From the NCBI RefSeq assembly GCF_011290485.1, contig NZ_CP048029.1, positions 496,001 through 560,000 on the forward strand: DNA of 64,000 nucleotides. The letters run 5' to 3'. Positions within the stretch are counted from its first letter, which is position 1; each line of letters starts with the position of its first letter. Source of the DNA: Caldichromatium japonicum (GTDB taxonomy: Bacteria > Pseudomonadota > Gammaproteobacteria > Chromatiales > Chromatiaceae). The notes beneath the pieces were generated by a model, which did no database searches, was not told where the DNA came from, and saw only the letters and a program-made list of their open reading frames with translations. The position numbers were made by a program, and so were the translations under genes. Positions 8,469 through 18,149 of the stretch are shown here, one piece after another.

Positions 8469-9712
8469 TGAGTGCCGAAAAGACCGAAAACCTTAGCTGG
8501 ATCGATAAGCGATTCCCGCTCTCGGAGACCTGGCGCAACCATCTCTCCGAGTATTATGCGCCGAAGAATTTGAATTTCTGGTCGTTCTTCGGATCGTTAG
8601 CCATTCTGACCCTGCTTATTCAAATCGTGACGGGTGTATGGCTGGCGATGAACTATAAGCCGGATGCAGGTCTGGCCTTCGCCTCGGTCGAATACATCAT
8701 GCGCGATGTCGATTGGGGGTGGCTGATCCGTTATATGCATTCGACCGGCGCGTCGATGTTCTTTATCGTCATCTATCTCCATATGTTCCGCGGCCTGCTT
8801 TGGGGCTCCTATCGCAAACCGCGCGAGCTTTTGTGGATGATCGGTGTCACCATCTATCTCATCATGATGGCCACCGCCTTTTTCGGCTATCTCCTGCCCT
8901 GGGGTCAGATGTCCTATTGGGGTGCCCAGGTGATCGTGAATCTCTTTGCCGCAGTTCCGGTGGTCGGCGAGGATCTGTCGGTTTGGGTGCGCGGCGATTA
9001 TGTGATCTCGGATGCCACTCTCAACCGCTTCTTCGCCTTGCATTTCTTGCTGCCTTTCCTGCTCGCCGGGCTGGTGTTCCTACATATCGTTGCGTTGCAT
9101 CACGTCGGCTCGAGCAACCCAGATGGCATCGAGATCAAGGAAGGGCCTAAAGGCAATCGCTGGAGCCCGACGGCCCCGGCCGATGGCATCCCCTTCCATC
9201 CCTATTACACCGTGAAGGATCTGATGGGTGCGGTCGTCTTTATGGCGGTCTTTAGCTATATCATGTTCTTCAACCCGACCTTTAATGGCCTATTCCTGGA
9301 GTCGCCGAATTTCCAGCCGGCGAATCCGATGCTGACTCCACCCCATATTGCGCCGGTTTGGTATTTCACCCCCTTTTATGCCATGCTGCGCGCGGTGCCG
9401 CCGATGTATGGCTCGCAATTCCCGGGCGTAGTGGTGATGTTTGCTGCCATCCTGATTCTCTATGTCTTGCCTTGGCTCGACCGCAGCCCAGTAAAGTCGA
9501 TCCGCTATAAGGGGCCACTCTTTAAGGCAGCGACGGCCATCTTTGTGGTTTCGTTCATCGCCTTGGCCTGGCTGGGTATGCAGCCGGCCTCGCCGACATA
9601 TACCCTGTTGGCGCGGATCTTCACCCTATTGTATTTTGGCTATTTCATCCTGATGCCGATCTACAGCTCTTTGGATAAGACCAAGCCTGTTCCGCAGAGG
9701 GTGACATCATGA
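8468..9712 (+). CDS. petB: Cytochrome b of the bc1 complex
   Basis: The polytopic subunit that holds the two b hemes and the quinone sites. It has 414 residues. Visible landmarks are MHSTGASMFF and YLHMFRGLLWGSY (heme His), GYLLPWGQMSYWGAQV, RFFALHFLLPF with the second heme His pair, and the conserved quinol-site PEW region in the variant form APVWYF. About eight hydrophobic helices are present. It sits between petA and petC with overlaps on both sides. Confidence 0.96.
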   Translation: MSAEKTENLSWIDKRFPLSETWRNHLSEYYAPKNLNFWSFFGSLAILTLLIQIVTGVWLAMNYKPDAGLAFASVEYIMRDVDWGWLIRYMHSTGASMFFIVIYLHMFRGLLWGSYRKPRELLWMIGVTIYLIMMATAFFGYLLPWGQMSYWGAQVIVNLFAAVPVVGEDLSVWVRGDYVISDATLNRFFALHFLLPFLLAGLVFLHIVALHHVGSSNPDGIEIKEGPKGNRWSPTAPADGIPFHPYYTVKDLMGAVVFMAVFSYIMFFNPTFNGLFLESPNFQPANPMLTPPHIAPVWYFTPFYAMLRAVPPMYGSQFPGVVVMFAAILILYVLPWLDRSPVKSIRYKGPLFKAATAIFVVSFIALAWLGMQPASPTYTLLARIFTLLYFGYFILMPIYSSLDKTKPVPQRVTS

Positions 9713-10440
9713 GAAGTTTGATCCTGGCCACCCTGTTGTCGTTGGCGCCTATGGCCCTCTTGGCCTCTGAAACGGCGCACCTCCAACATGTCAACATCGA
9801 CCTGCGCGATCAGGCCTCGTTACAGCGTGGCGCCAAGTATTTTATGAATTATTGCTTCGGTTGCCATTCGCTGAAATATGTGCGCTATAATCGGCTTGCC
9901 AAGGACCTAGGGATCGATGAGGTGACGCTGCGGCAAAACCTGATCTTTGGTGATGCCAAAACGGGTGATCTCATCATCAATTCCATGCGCGATGAGGATG
10001 GGCTCAAATGGTTTGGCGTGGTCCCGCCCGATCTGACGTTGGAGACGCGTCTGCGCTCACCGGATTGGGTTTATACCTATCTCAAGAGCTTTTATATCGA
10101 TGAAAAGCGTCCTTATGGGGTCAATAACCTAGTATTCCCCTTGGTCGGCATGCCCCATGTCCTGGGTGATCTCCAGGGGCGCCAGGAGGCCATCATCGGA
10201 CCGCCGCCAACGCCGGGCGCCGAACCGGTCATCAAGGGATTGAAGCTGGTCAAGGCAGGTGAACTCTCACCTAAGGAATATGACGCCATGGTGCGGGATA
10301 TCACCAATTTCCTGACCTATGTCGGTGAGCCGATCAAGCTCGAACGCGAGCGTCTAGGTCGTTATGTCCTCCTTTTCCTGGGCTTCTTGTTCATCCTGAC
10401 CTATCTGCTCAAGAAAGAGTACTGGAAGGACGTCCATTGA
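9709..10440 (+). CDS. petC: Cytochrome c1 of the bc1 complex
   Basis: It has 243 residues. A cleavable signal peptide of about 19 residues precedes the heme c motif CFGCH (Cys49-His53). One C-terminal membrane anchor (YVLLFLGFLFILTYLL) is followed by a basic tail. The start overlaps the petB stop by four bases (ATGA). It passes electrons from the Rieske protein to a periplasmic soluble cytochrome or HiPIP. Confidence 0.95.
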   Translation: MRSLILATLLSLAPMALLASETAHLQHVNIDLRDQASLQRGAKYFMNYCFGCHSLKYVRYNRLAKDLGIDEVTLRQNLIFGDAKTGDLIINSMRDEDGLKWFGVVPPDLTLETRLRSPDWVYTYLKSFYIDEKRPYGVNNLVFPLVGMPHVLGDLQGRQEAIIGPPPTPGAEPVIKGLKLVKAGELSPKEYDAMVRDITNFLTYVGEPIKLERERLGRYVLLFLGFLFILTYLLKKEYWKDVH

Positions 10441-10448
10441 TCAGCGTA

Positions 10449-10470
10449 GCGGCGGCTGTTCAGCCGCCGC
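10449..10470 (+). terminator. Strong hairpin between petC and sspA, possible attenuator
   Basis: A perfect 10-base stem, GCGGCGGCTG / CAGCCGCCGC, with a two-base loop, starting 9 bases after the petC stop. It lacks a T run, so it may act as an mRNA stabiliser or weak terminator rather than an efficient intrinsic terminator. It separates abundant bc1 message from sspAB. Confidence 0.5.
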
Positions 10471-10509
10471 CCTTCGCCTACGCTTGCTACGCGAATGGTT
10501 GCCTAGTCC

Positions 10510-11124
10510 ATGTCCATGATTCTCTACTCCGATCCTGCCTGCCCATATTGTCATCGCATCAGGATCGTCTTGGCCGAGAAGGGGATCGTTGTCGATATCG
10601 TCGATGTTGATGCCCGCGACCTGCCCGATGAGGTGATGGACTTCAATCCCTATGGCACGGTGCCGACGTTTGTCGATCGGGATCTGCACTTGTATGAGTC
10701 GCGGATCATCATGGAATATCTCGACGAACGCTTTCCGCATCCACCGCTATTGCCAGTCGATCCAGTCTCACGCGCACAGGCGCGTTTGTTGATGTATCGG
10801 GTCGATCGCGATTGGTATTCGCTCATGGGGCGCCTCCTGAATGAAGAGGCCGAGGATGCGGATCAGGCGCGCAAGGAGCTCGCCGAGAGCCTGATCGCTG
10901 TAGCACCGGTGTTCGAGAAATATCTTTTCTTCATGAGCGATGAGTTCTCGCTCGTCGATTGTTGCGTCGCGCCTCTGCTCTGGCGTCTGCCCGTGCTTGG
11001 TGTCGATCTGCCAAAACAGGCTGATCCGGTTAGGAGTTATATGCGGAGGATCTTTACCATCGACTCCTTCCGTCATAGTCTGACCGAGGTCGAAAAAGAA
11101 ATGATTATGGAGCTTGGGCGATGA
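10510..11124 (+). CDS. sspA: Stringent starvation protein A
   Basis: A 204-residue protein of glutathione-transferase fold that binds RNA polymerase and alters promoter choice in starvation. The N-terminal thioredoxin-like part contains SDPACPYCHRIRIVLAEKG, and NPYGTVPTFVDRD marks the GST-like pocket. The C-terminal half is all-helical. SspA usually has no glutathione activity. It overlaps sspB by four bases and follows petABC, an order common in beta- and gammaproteobacteria. Confidence 0.93.
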   Translation: MSMILYSDPACPYCHRIRIVLAEKGIVVDIVDVDARDLPDEVMDFNPYGTVPTFVDRDLHLYESRIIMEYLDERFPHPPLLPVDPVSRAQARLLMYRVDRDWYSLMGRLLNEEAEDADQARKELAESLIAVAPVFEKYLFFMSDEFSLVDCCVAPLLWRLPVLGVDLPKQADPVRSYMRRIFTIDSFRHSLTEVEKEMIMELGR

Positions 11125-11606
11125 GTGTCATGACCCAAGACCGCATGACTTCGAGCAAGCCTTATCTGATTCGGGCGATCTATGAATGGATCCTAGACAA
11201 TCAGATGACCCCGCATCTGCTTGTCGATGTGCATTTTCCACAGACCCGGGTGCCCTTAGAGTTTGCCACCGACGGGCGCATCGTCCTCAATATCGCGCCA
11301 AGTGCAGTGCGCGGATTGGTCATCGGTAATGAGTGGATCGAGTTTAGCGCCCGTTTTGGCGGTGTGGCTCGCGATGTCTTGATCCCGACCGAGGCCGTCA
11401 TCGGGATCTTCACCCGCGAAAATAACCAGGGGATGTTCTTCCCTGAGCCAGAATATCCAGCAGTATCAGCCCAGAGTTCCACTGGAACTGCTCCAAGGTT
11501 GACCTCATTATCAGGGGGACAGGCGGCGGATGACAAGCCTTCGCCTAATCGGCCCAAGGGCAAAACGCCGGCGGGCAAAACGCCGACGCTGAAGGTCGTT
11601 AAATAG
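11121..11606 (+). CDS. sspB: ClpXP protease specificity-enhancing factor SspB
   Basis: The adaptor that delivers ssrA-tagged proteins to ClpXP. It has 161 residues. The folded domain is recognisable from KPYLIRAIYEWILDNQMTPH through VFTREN-like GIFTRENNQGM (about residue 105). A disordered linker follows, ending in the hydrophobic and basic tail TLKVVK, which in the family contacts ClpX. The start overlaps the sspA stop (ATGA). Its 3' end overlaps the convergent DUF3301 gene by 8 bases. Confidence 0.93.
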   Translation: MSVMTQDRMTSSKPYLIRAIYEWILDNQMTPHLLVDVHFPQTRVPLEFATDGRIVLNIAPSAVRGLVIGNEWIEFSARFGGVARDVLIPTEAVIGIFTRENNQGMFFPEPEYPAVSAQSSTGTAPRLTSLSGGQAADDKPSPNRPKGKTPAGKTPTLKVVK

Positions 11607-11915
11607 GCTCTGCTGGGGTCTCGGACAGGTCGAGCTGCAATGATTCGACCCGCAGCCCGCGCTCCGGATCTGCCCAGAGCGTCGCTCGTATCCATCCTCG
11701 CTGAACTCAAAAAGATAGATACGACGCACATACATACCCGACCGCTCCCATGCCAGGCTAATCTGGCAAAGGGTGATCGTGTCATCCAGGAGCTGAACAC
11801 CGTATGACGGGCAGGCAGATAGACAGCTTCTCAGCCCTGCTTCGCGTACCCGCAGGCCATCGAGCCAGAGCCCCCCGATGAGCAGCAGCACAAAGATCAA
11901 GAATAGCTGGCTCAA
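11599..11915 (-). pseudogene. DUF3301-family membrane-anchored protein, apparent frameshift
   Basis: The gene starts at TTG (11915), which overlaps the stop of the upstream lipoprotein gene as TTGA. One N-terminal membrane helix (LFLIFVLLLIGGLWLDGLR) leads into the DUF3301 body REAGLRSCLSA, GVQLLDDTITL and RRIYLFEFSEDGYE. Just after, near 11675-11690, the family pattern moves to another frame, which continues WADPERGLRVESLQLDLSE and stops at 11599. Restoring one base there rebuilds a protein of about 105 residues. It may be a sequencing error or a real null allele. The function of the family is unknown. Confidence 0.7.
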
Positions 11916-12349
11916 GGTTTGAAATCTGGCAGACCCGAGATCAGCCACCAGGTCTTTTGCGCAGGATCGTAGTGCCACACCTGGTGATCCGTGAGCTGTT
12001 TGACGACCTGGCGGTCTTCATAAAGATAATCAATGGCAACGAGCTGGGTGGCCATTTGCTTGTCCGCCTGAATCCTTGGTGCCTGGAGCACCTCATAGCC
12101 AGTCAGACGTAGTCCTTTAAAGGTATCGGGAAAGGGGCGATTGGCGCGTTGTTCGGGATGGATGTAGCCATAGGCATTCTCGAAATAGCCCCAGCGCAGC
12201 GCGTCTTGATAGCCATCGGTGGCCTTTTGCAAGGTATCGCTCAAGCGGTCTTGTTTGATCGGATTGCAGGCGACAAGCCATATCGTAAGGAATAAAACCG
12301 GGCAATGCGCTAATGGAGGCAGGCGATAGCGGTTGGAGCAGCGGATCAT
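11912..12349 (-). CDS. Predicted lipoprotein of unknown function
   Basis: About 145 residues. A basic start and hydrophobic stretch (CPVLFLTIWLVAC) end in a lipobox, so it is probably a lipidated envelope protein. The mature part is hydrophilic, with an aromatic-rich C-terminus (VWHYDPAQKTWWLISGLP). The ATG at 12349 puts the signal at the usual distance; an upstream in-frame start at 12385 also exists. It is translationally coupled to the DUF3301 gene. I do not recognise a domain with certainty. Confidence 0.75.
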   Translation of the reverse strand: MIRCSNRYRLPPLAHCPVLFLTIWLVACNPIKQDRLSDTLQKATDGYQDALRWGYFENAYGYIHPEQRANRPFPDTFKGLRLTGYEVLQAPRIQADKQMATQLVAIDYLYEDRQVVKQLTDHQVWHYDPAQKTWWLISGLPDFKP

Positions 12350-12469
12350 GGGTGATCGCGGGTGATCTTGGGTTGCGCGGATCATACGTCAACCAGGAGT
12401 GCAAACGATAGGCCTCAATCTAGGTTAGGCTGTTGGCTCTATACCCGCTGGGTAGGATGGGCGAAGCGT

Positions 12470-13675
12470 ATGAAAGACATACCAGAACCGCGTCATGACC
12501 TCAAACTTGCTGACGGGGTCGAGCTAACCCTGCTAGGTGCGGCCCATATCTCCCAGGCTAGCGCCGATCAAGTGCGCTCCTTGATTCAGTCCGGGCGCTA
12601 TGACAGCGTGGCCATCGAGCTATGCCGTAGCCGGCACAAGGCGATGATAGACCCGCGCGCCCTCGCCCAGATGGATCTCTTCTCAGTCATCCGGGAGAAC
12701 CGGGTCTATATGGTGATGGCGAGTTTGGTCCTCTCGGCCTATCAACAGCGGCTCGCCGACCAATTTGGCGTCGAGTCAGGTGCTGAACAGCGTATGGCCC
12801 TGCGTCTCGCCGATGCCCAGGGCCTCAATCTCCTGCTCATCGATCGGGAGATCGGTATCACCCTGAGGCGTGTCTCGGCCAATCTCAGCTGGTGGAAACG
12901 CTATACGCTGTTTGCTGGCTTACTGCTGTCCTTCCTGAATGCCGAACAGATCACTGAGGAAGAGATCGAGCGGCTCAAGGAAGGTGACATGCTCGAAAGC
13001 ATCTTTGCCGAGTTTGCGACAGATCGGCGCGATCTCTATGTCCCGCTCATCGAGGAGCGCGATCGCTACATGGCTGCCAAGCTCAAACGCGAGATCGCCC
13101 GGGTTGGTGCCAAGCGGATCTTGGTCGTCATCGGCGCGGGGCATCTCAAGGGTATGCGCCGCGCCCTGGAAGAAGACGATAGCGATCCCGAAACGGTGCT
13201 GCGCGATTTGGAACAGATCCCACCAGCTGGCCCATGGCCGGCGATTCTGGCCTGGGGCCTGCTGGTCCTGATTTTGGCCGGGTTTGGCTATGGATTCATG
13301 CGTAGCCCTGAGCTGGGTGTGTCCTTGTTGACTGGTTGGGCGCTGATCACTGGCGGTCTTGCCGCCCTGGGGACACTGCTGGCTGGTGGGCATCTCCTCA
13401 CCATATTGGCGGCATTCATCGCCGCGCCCTTGACCACCTTGCATCCGGCAATCGGTGTCGGCATGGTAACGGGCGCGGTCGAACTCTATCTTCGCCCCCC
13501 CAAGGTCGGTGATTTTAGCAGCTTGCGGACGGAAGTGACGACCTTGCATGGCTGGTGGAGCAACCGGATTGCGCGTGCCTTCCTGGTGTTTAGCCTTAGT
13601 AGCCTGAGTGCGGGGATCGGGACCTATGTCGCCAGCGTCCATCTGCTCGACCGCCTGCTACGTCTTCATCCCTGA
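12470..13675 (+). CDS. TraB/PrgY-family membrane protein
   Basis: About 401 residues from the ATG at 12470. The TraB domain is clear: LTLLGAAHISQASADQVRSL, VAIELCRSRH, LLIDREIGITLRR, and GAGHLKGM near residue 220. The C-terminal 150 residues hold about four hydrophobic helices. PrgY of Enterococcus, from the same family, blocks pheromone activity, but the role in proteobacteria is unknown. The reading frame is open upstream to 12362, but family similarity begins at MKDIPEPRHDL. Confidence 0.85.
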   Translation: MKDIPEPRHDLKLADGVELTLLGAAHISQASADQVRSLIQSGRYDSVAIELCRSRHKAMIDPRALAQMDLFSVIRENRVYMVMASLVLSAYQQRLADQFGVESGAEQRMALRLADAQGLNLLLIDREIGITLRRVSANLSWWKRYTLFAGLLLSFLNAEQITEEEIERLKEGDMLESIFAEFATDRRDLYVPLIEERDRYMAAKLKREIARVGAKRILVVIGAGHLKGMRRALEEDDSDPETVLRDLEQIPPAGPWPAILAWGLLVLILAGFGYGFMRSPELGVSLLTGWALITGGLAALGTLLAGGHLLTILAAFIAAPLTTLHPAIGVGMVTGAVELYLRPPKVGDFSSLRTEVTTLHGWWSNRIARAFLVFSLSSLSAGIGTYVASVHLLDRLLRLHP

Positions 13676-13809
13676 ACCAGGGGCCATAAAGGGAGCGCAG
13701 AACCCTGCGTTCAAGCAGCACAACAGCGATGCTCTGGGCGCAGAAGCGTTGGTGCTGGTCTTGGCCTCGTTATCGTTCAGCCGGGTGCTAGGCAGCGTGG
13801 CAGCATAGT

Positions 13810-16800
13810 TCACCCGCAGCCAAGGCTATCCAGCTGCCGCCGGATCATACCGGGCGATCCGGTGCGTTGTGCCAGGCGATCGTAAGCCGCTGGCACGACG
13901 ATAAGCGTAAAGAGGGTGGCCGCCAGGCCGCCGCTTAGGATGACAAGCCCAAGTGCCTGGCGCACCTCTGCCCCTGCACCGCTTGCCAGGAACAACGGAA
14001 TGGCGCCTGCGACCGTGGTGATGCCGGTCATGAGCACGGGACGCAGGCGGATGACACTTGCCTCGATCAGGGCAGAGCGAAATGCCAGGCCCTGATCGCG
14101 CAACTGGTTGGCAAACTCGACGATCAGAATGCCGTTTTTGGCGGCAAGCCCAACCAGCATGAGCAGGCCGATCTGGGTGAATAGATTGAGCGTCTGGCCA
14201 CCGGCCCACAGACCAATCAAGGCGCCGGCCATCGCCAAAGGGACGCTGAGCATGATCACGAGTGGCTGGATGAAGCTCTCGAATTGGGCAGCCAGCACCA
14301 GATAAACGACCAATATCCCTAAGGCGAAGGTCCATTGCATGCCCTGGCTGCTCTGCTTGAAGTCGCGGCTTTGTCCTTTGTAATCGATGCGGGCGCGCTC
14401 AGGCAGCAGGCTGCGTGCCTTGGCCTCGAGGTCAGCGAGCGCCGTCCCGAGCGCCACCCCTGGTTTGAGCGTAGCCTCGATCGTGATGGCGCGACTACGG
14501 TTGAGCCGATTAAGCGTCGGCGATTCGGCGACCTCGCTTACCTGCACCAGGCTAGCGAGTGGGATCAAGGCACTCGTACGCACCGAGCGGACCTGGATGG
14601 CGTCGATGCTCGCAGGGGTGCGTTGTTGATCGCGTTCGCCGGCGAGGATCACATCATATTCCTCGCCTTGATCCAGATAGGTCCCGATCCGCCGTCCGCC
14701 GAGCAGGGTTTCCAGGGTGCGCCCGATGGTCTCCAGTCGCACCCCCAAGTCAGCGGCGCGTTCGGCATCGACCCTGACCACTAGCCGCGGGCGGGTCTCC
14801 TTATAATCCCAATCGATGCCAGTCAGCCCTGGATTGTCCTTATCGATGGCCGCAAGCAGGCTGTCCCGCCAGGCGGCGAGTTCCTCATAACGGTCACCAG
14901 CGATGACGAACTGGACCGGTTTGGCGGTGCGGGAACCAAATCCCTGGCGCATCACCGGTACCACCCGCACGCCCGGCAGATCGGCGAGTCTGACGCGCAT
15001 CTCGTCCATGATGATCCAGGCCGAACGGCGCTCGGCGTATGGAGCCAGCACCAGGGTTACCATGCCGGTGTTGAAATTGGCGGTCGTCGAAAAGGCCCGC
15101 GGGCTGCGGATCAGCAGCCGTCTGACCTCGCCGCGTTCGACATAAGGCATCAACCGGCGCTCGATCTCGTCCATATAGGTCTGGGTATAGGCATAGGAGG
15201 CCCCTTCCGGTGCATTGATCAGGATCGAGAAAGCGCCGCGGTCCTCGCGAGGGGCATATTCGCGCGGAAGCTGCTCAAACAGCCAGAGGCTCAGCACCAG
15301 AGTGCCGAGTAGGGCCAGAGGTAGAAGCCAGGGGTGGGCCAACAGCCAGGTCAAGAGGCTCCGATAGCTTTGCCTAAGGCGGTCGAAGATCCGATCGAGC
15401 CCAGCGGCCAGAGACCCCCGGCCGCCTGACAGGGGGGCGGATCTCTCCAGATTCTGCGTTGGGGGGAGCGAGATCGCATCTGTCTGGCGACACGATGCCA
15501 CTTCAGAAGAACGCGGGAGGGGGTGCATGACCTTGGAGGCCAGCATCGGTGCGAGGGTCAGGGCCACCCAGGAGGAGAAGGCCACGGCCGCCGCCAGGGT
15601 CAAGGCAAACTCACCAAAGAGCCGTCCAAGATCACCTTCCAGGAAGGCGATCGGCGCAAAGACCGCGATCAAGACGAGTGTGGTTGCGATCACCGCAAAC
15701 CCGACCTGCCGCGTGCCGCGCCAGGCAGCGATCAGCGGCGGTTCGCCTTCCTCCAGCATCCGGCGGTGGATGTTCTCCAAGACCACGATCGCGTCATCGA
15801 CCACCAAGCCGATTGCGAGTACCAAGGCGAGCAGGGTCAGGAGATTGATTGACAGGTTCAGCGTCCAGAGCGCGATGAAGCTCGCAATCAGCGAGACAGG
15901 GATGGCGAGCGCCGGGATTAGGGTCAAGCGCCAGTTGCCGAGGAACACAAAGATCACGAGGACGACCAGGATCAGGGTGATGCCTAGAGTGCGATAGACC
16001 TCATTGGCCGCCTCCTCGACAAAGACCGAGCTGTCGAAACTTTGGCTCAATGACATCCCTTCGGGGAGGGTAGCGGCAAGGCGCGCCATCTCAGACTTGG
16101 CGGCACGGGCGACCGCGATGGTATTGGCCTTGGCTTGCTTGATCATCCCGATCCCAACCATCGGCTTGCCGTTGCCGCGAAAGAGGGCCCGGTCTTCGAT
16201 CGTGCCGCGCTCGATCCGGGCGACCTCCCCGAGGCGTATCAGATGACCATCTGGTGCGCGCGCCAGTCCCAAGGCCGCAAAGTCTTCGGGTGTTTGCAGG
16301 CGATGATCGATCCGCACGCTGAAGACGCGGTCGCGCGATTCGATCGCGCCGGCAGGGAGCTCCAGATTCTCGGCGCGCAGGACCGATTCGACCTCGGCTA
16401 CCGTCAGACCGCGTGCGGTCAGGGCCTGGCGGTCGAGCCAGATGCGCATGGCATAGAGCTGTTCCCCGCCGATGCGTACCCGCGCCACTCCATCGAGGGC
16501 GGCAAAGCGCTCGACGAGATGACGGCGCGCATAGTCAGAGAGCTCGGGGATGCTCAAGCGATCGCTGGCGAGATGAAACCAAAGGAATACCTCATTATCG
16601 CTATCGGCTTTCTGGACCTCGGGTGGGTCGGCGCCTTCTGGCAATTCGTCGAGCACCCCCGCCACCCGTTCGCGGACATCATTGGCCGCGCCATCAGTGT
16701 TGCGCTCGGGGTTGAACTCAATGCTGATGCGCGAGCGCCCATCTTCGCTGCTTGCCTCGATGCTGCGCACCCCAGGGATACCGGCGATACGCTCCTCGAG

Positions 16801-16998
16801 GGGAAGGGTCACGCGGCTTTCGACCACGGGGGCCGCTGCCCCTGGATAGCGGGTCTCCACCGAGATCACTGGGGGGTCGATATCTGGGAACTGGCGTAGC
16901 GGCAGATGGCTGAACGAGACCAGACCGAAGATGACCAAGAGCAGCGAGACGACGCTGGCCAGCACTGGGCGGGTGATTGCCAGATCGGACAGGATCAT
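13810..16998 (-). CDS. RND-family efflux pump inner-membrane permease
   Basis: A 1062-residue AcrB/MexB-type antiporter (HAE1 class). It has twelve predicted helices in two halves with large periplasmic loops. Landmarks are the N-terminal MILSDLAITRPVLASVVSLL, the Asp pair in helix 4 (LAIGLVVDDAIVVLENIHR), and GLAAKNGILIVEFANQLRDQG in the second half. A somewhat polar insertion lies in the middle (around residues 500-530). It overlaps its membrane-fusion partner by four bases. The exported substrate cannot be read from sequence. No outer-membrane channel gene is adjacent. Confidence 0.93.
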   Translation of the reverse strand: MILSDLAITRPVLASVVSLLLVIFGLVSFSHLPLRQFPDIDPPVISVETRYPGAAAPVVESRVTLPLEERIAGIPGVRSIEASSEDGRSRISIEFNPERNTDGAANDVRERVAGVLDELPEGADPPEVQKADSDNEVFLWFHLASDRLSIPELSDYARRHLVERFAALDGVARVRIGGEQLYAMRIWLDRQALTARGLTVAEVESVLRAENLELPAGAIESRDRVFSVRIDHRLQTPEDFAALGLARAPDGHLIRLGEVARIERGTIEDRALFRGNGKPMVGIGMIKQAKANTIAVARAAKSEMARLAATLPEGMSLSQSFDSSVFVEEAANEVYRTLGITLILVVLVIFVFLGNWRLTLIPALAIPVSLIASFIALWTLNLSINLLTLLALVLAIGLVVDDAIVVLENIHRRMLEEGEPPLIAAWRGTRQVGFAVIATTLVLIAVFAPIAFLEGDLGRLFGEFALTLAAAVAFSSWVALTLAPMLASKVMHPLPRSSEVASCRQTDAISLPPTQNLERSAPLSGGRGSLAAGLDRIFDRLRQSYRSLLTWLLAHPWLLPLALLGTLVLSLWLFEQLPREYAPREDRGAFSILINAPEGASYAYTQTYMDEIERRLMPYVERGEVRRLLIRSPRAFSTTANFNTGMVTLVLAPYAERRSAWIIMDEMRVRLADLPGVRVVPVMRQGFGSRTAKPVQFVIAGDRYEELAAWRDSLLAAIDKDNPGLTGIDWDYKETRPRLVVRVDAERAADLGVRLETIGRTLETLLGGRRIGTYLDQGEEYDVILAGERDQQRTPASIDAIQVRSVRTSALIPLASLVQVSEVAESPTLNRLNRSRAITIEATLKPGVALGTALADLEAKARSLLPERARIDYKGQSRDFKQSSQGMQWTFALGILVVYLVLAAQFESFIQPLVIMLSVPLAMAGALIGLWAGGQTLNLFTQIGLLMLVGLAAKNGILIVEFANQLRDQGLAFRSALIEASVIRLRPVLMTGITTVAGAIPLFLASGAGAEVRQALGLVILSGGLAATLFTLIVVPAAYDRLAQRTGSPGMIRRQLDSLGCG

Positions 16999-18149
16999 GG
17001 TCTCTCGGTTTGGGTTGGCACGCGCCCGGGAGCGGGCCGAAGCGAGCGGTCCCTGTCATCTGGCGCTGGCTGCGCCAGTGGCTCAACGAGACGAACCGGC
17101 TGGCGCGGGCGGACCTGATCCTGGCCAGCGATAATCACCCGCTCGCCAGCGTCCAGACCCTCGCGTACCTCGACTAATCCGTGCAGACGTAACCCGAGAC
17201 GCACCTGCTGCGGCTCGGCACTCAGGGCGCCGTCCTGGGCCGCGATCACCCGCATCACCAGGCGTTCAGGCCCGCGGTAGAGGACAGCCGATTCGGGGAT
17301 GACTGGCGCGGTGCGCGGGTTGAGCATGAGGATGACCCGCATGAGTAGGCCGGGTTTGAGCCGCAGGTCGGGGTTGGGTAGGGTAGCGCGCACCCTCACC
17401 GCCCGGCTGACCGGATCGATCCGGCTGTCGATGACCTGCACCGTTCCGCGAAAACCTTCATCGCCAAAGGCATCTGTTTGCGCCTCGATGGGCAGACCGG
17501 GTCTGAGCGCCGCGAGATGGATGCTTGATACGGTGAAGTCGAGCTTCATCACTCGATCGTCATCGAGTGTCGTGATCAGGGTCCCGGGGGTGACCAAGGC
17601 GCCTGGGCTGATGGCCCGCAGGCCCAGGACGCCGGCAAAGGGGGCGCGGATGAGCCGGTCGGCGAGACGTGCCTCCAATACAGCGACCGCAGCCCGTGCG
17701 GCATCCAGGTCGCGCCGGCGTTCATCGAGCTGCGCCTGGGCCGCCGAGCGTTGCGCTGCCAGCGCAGCGATGCGCCGATACTGACGCTCGGCCTCGTCCA
17801 GGCGCACCCGAGCCTCTTGCAACAAGGCGCGCTCCTCGGTGTCGTCCAACTCAATCAGCCGGTCACCGGCCTGCACCCGCTGACAGTCGGCAAAATGCAC
17901 TGCCCGCACGATCCCGCTCACTTTCACCGTGAGCGCGATCGACTCTTGTGCCTCCAGGGTACCCAGGGCCTCGACCCGATCGCCGATCTGCTCCAACCTC
18001 ACCTGTTCGACCACCACCGGGACAGCTGCGGGTGCCGCCCAGACACCTGGCCCCAGACAGGCGGCCACATAGAGGATGCGCCAGAGCATCCCGAGGTCAT
18101 GGCGTGCCAGACCGCGCAAAAGCTGCCTGCTGCCCCAGCGATCGTTCAT
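16995..18149 (-). CDS. RND efflux periplasmic adaptor (membrane fusion protein)
   Basis: About 384 residues. An N-terminal hydrophobic signal or anchor precedes the lipoyl-like half motif (LGTLEAQESIALTVKVSGIV), a coiled-coil hairpin of about residues 110-170, the second lipoyl half (IRAPFAGVLGLRAISPGALV), and beta-barrel and membrane-proximal domains. ATG at 18149 overlaps the stop of the preceding DUF1841 gene (ATGA), which decides the start over an upstream codon at 18221. It joins the pump at 13810-16998 to an outer-membrane channel encoded elsewhere. Confidence 0.92.
   Translation of the reverse strand: MNDRWGSRQLLRGLARHDLGMLWRILYVAACLGPGVWAAPAAVPVVVEQVRLEQIGDRVEALGTLEAQESIALTVKVSGIVRAVHFADCQRVQAGDRLIELDDTEERALLQEARVRLDEAERQYRRIAALAAQRSAAQAQLDERRRDLDAARAAVAVLEARLADRLIRAPFAGVLGLRAISPGALVTPGTLITTLDDDRVMKLDFTVSSIHLAALRPGLPIEAQTDAFGDEGFRGTVQVIDSRIDPVSRAVRVRATLPNPDLRLKPGLLMRVILMLNPRTAPVIPESAVLYRGPERLVMRVIAAQDGALSAEPQQVRLGLRLHGLVEVREGLDAGERVIIAGQDQVRPRQPVRLVEPLAQPAPDDRDRSLRPAPGRVPTQTERP

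Noticed and set aside
11201-11800. A 199-codon minus-strand frame over sspB
   Set aside because: Antisense to sspB, with no similarity. The real minus-strand gene here is the frameshifted DUF3301 gene in other frames.
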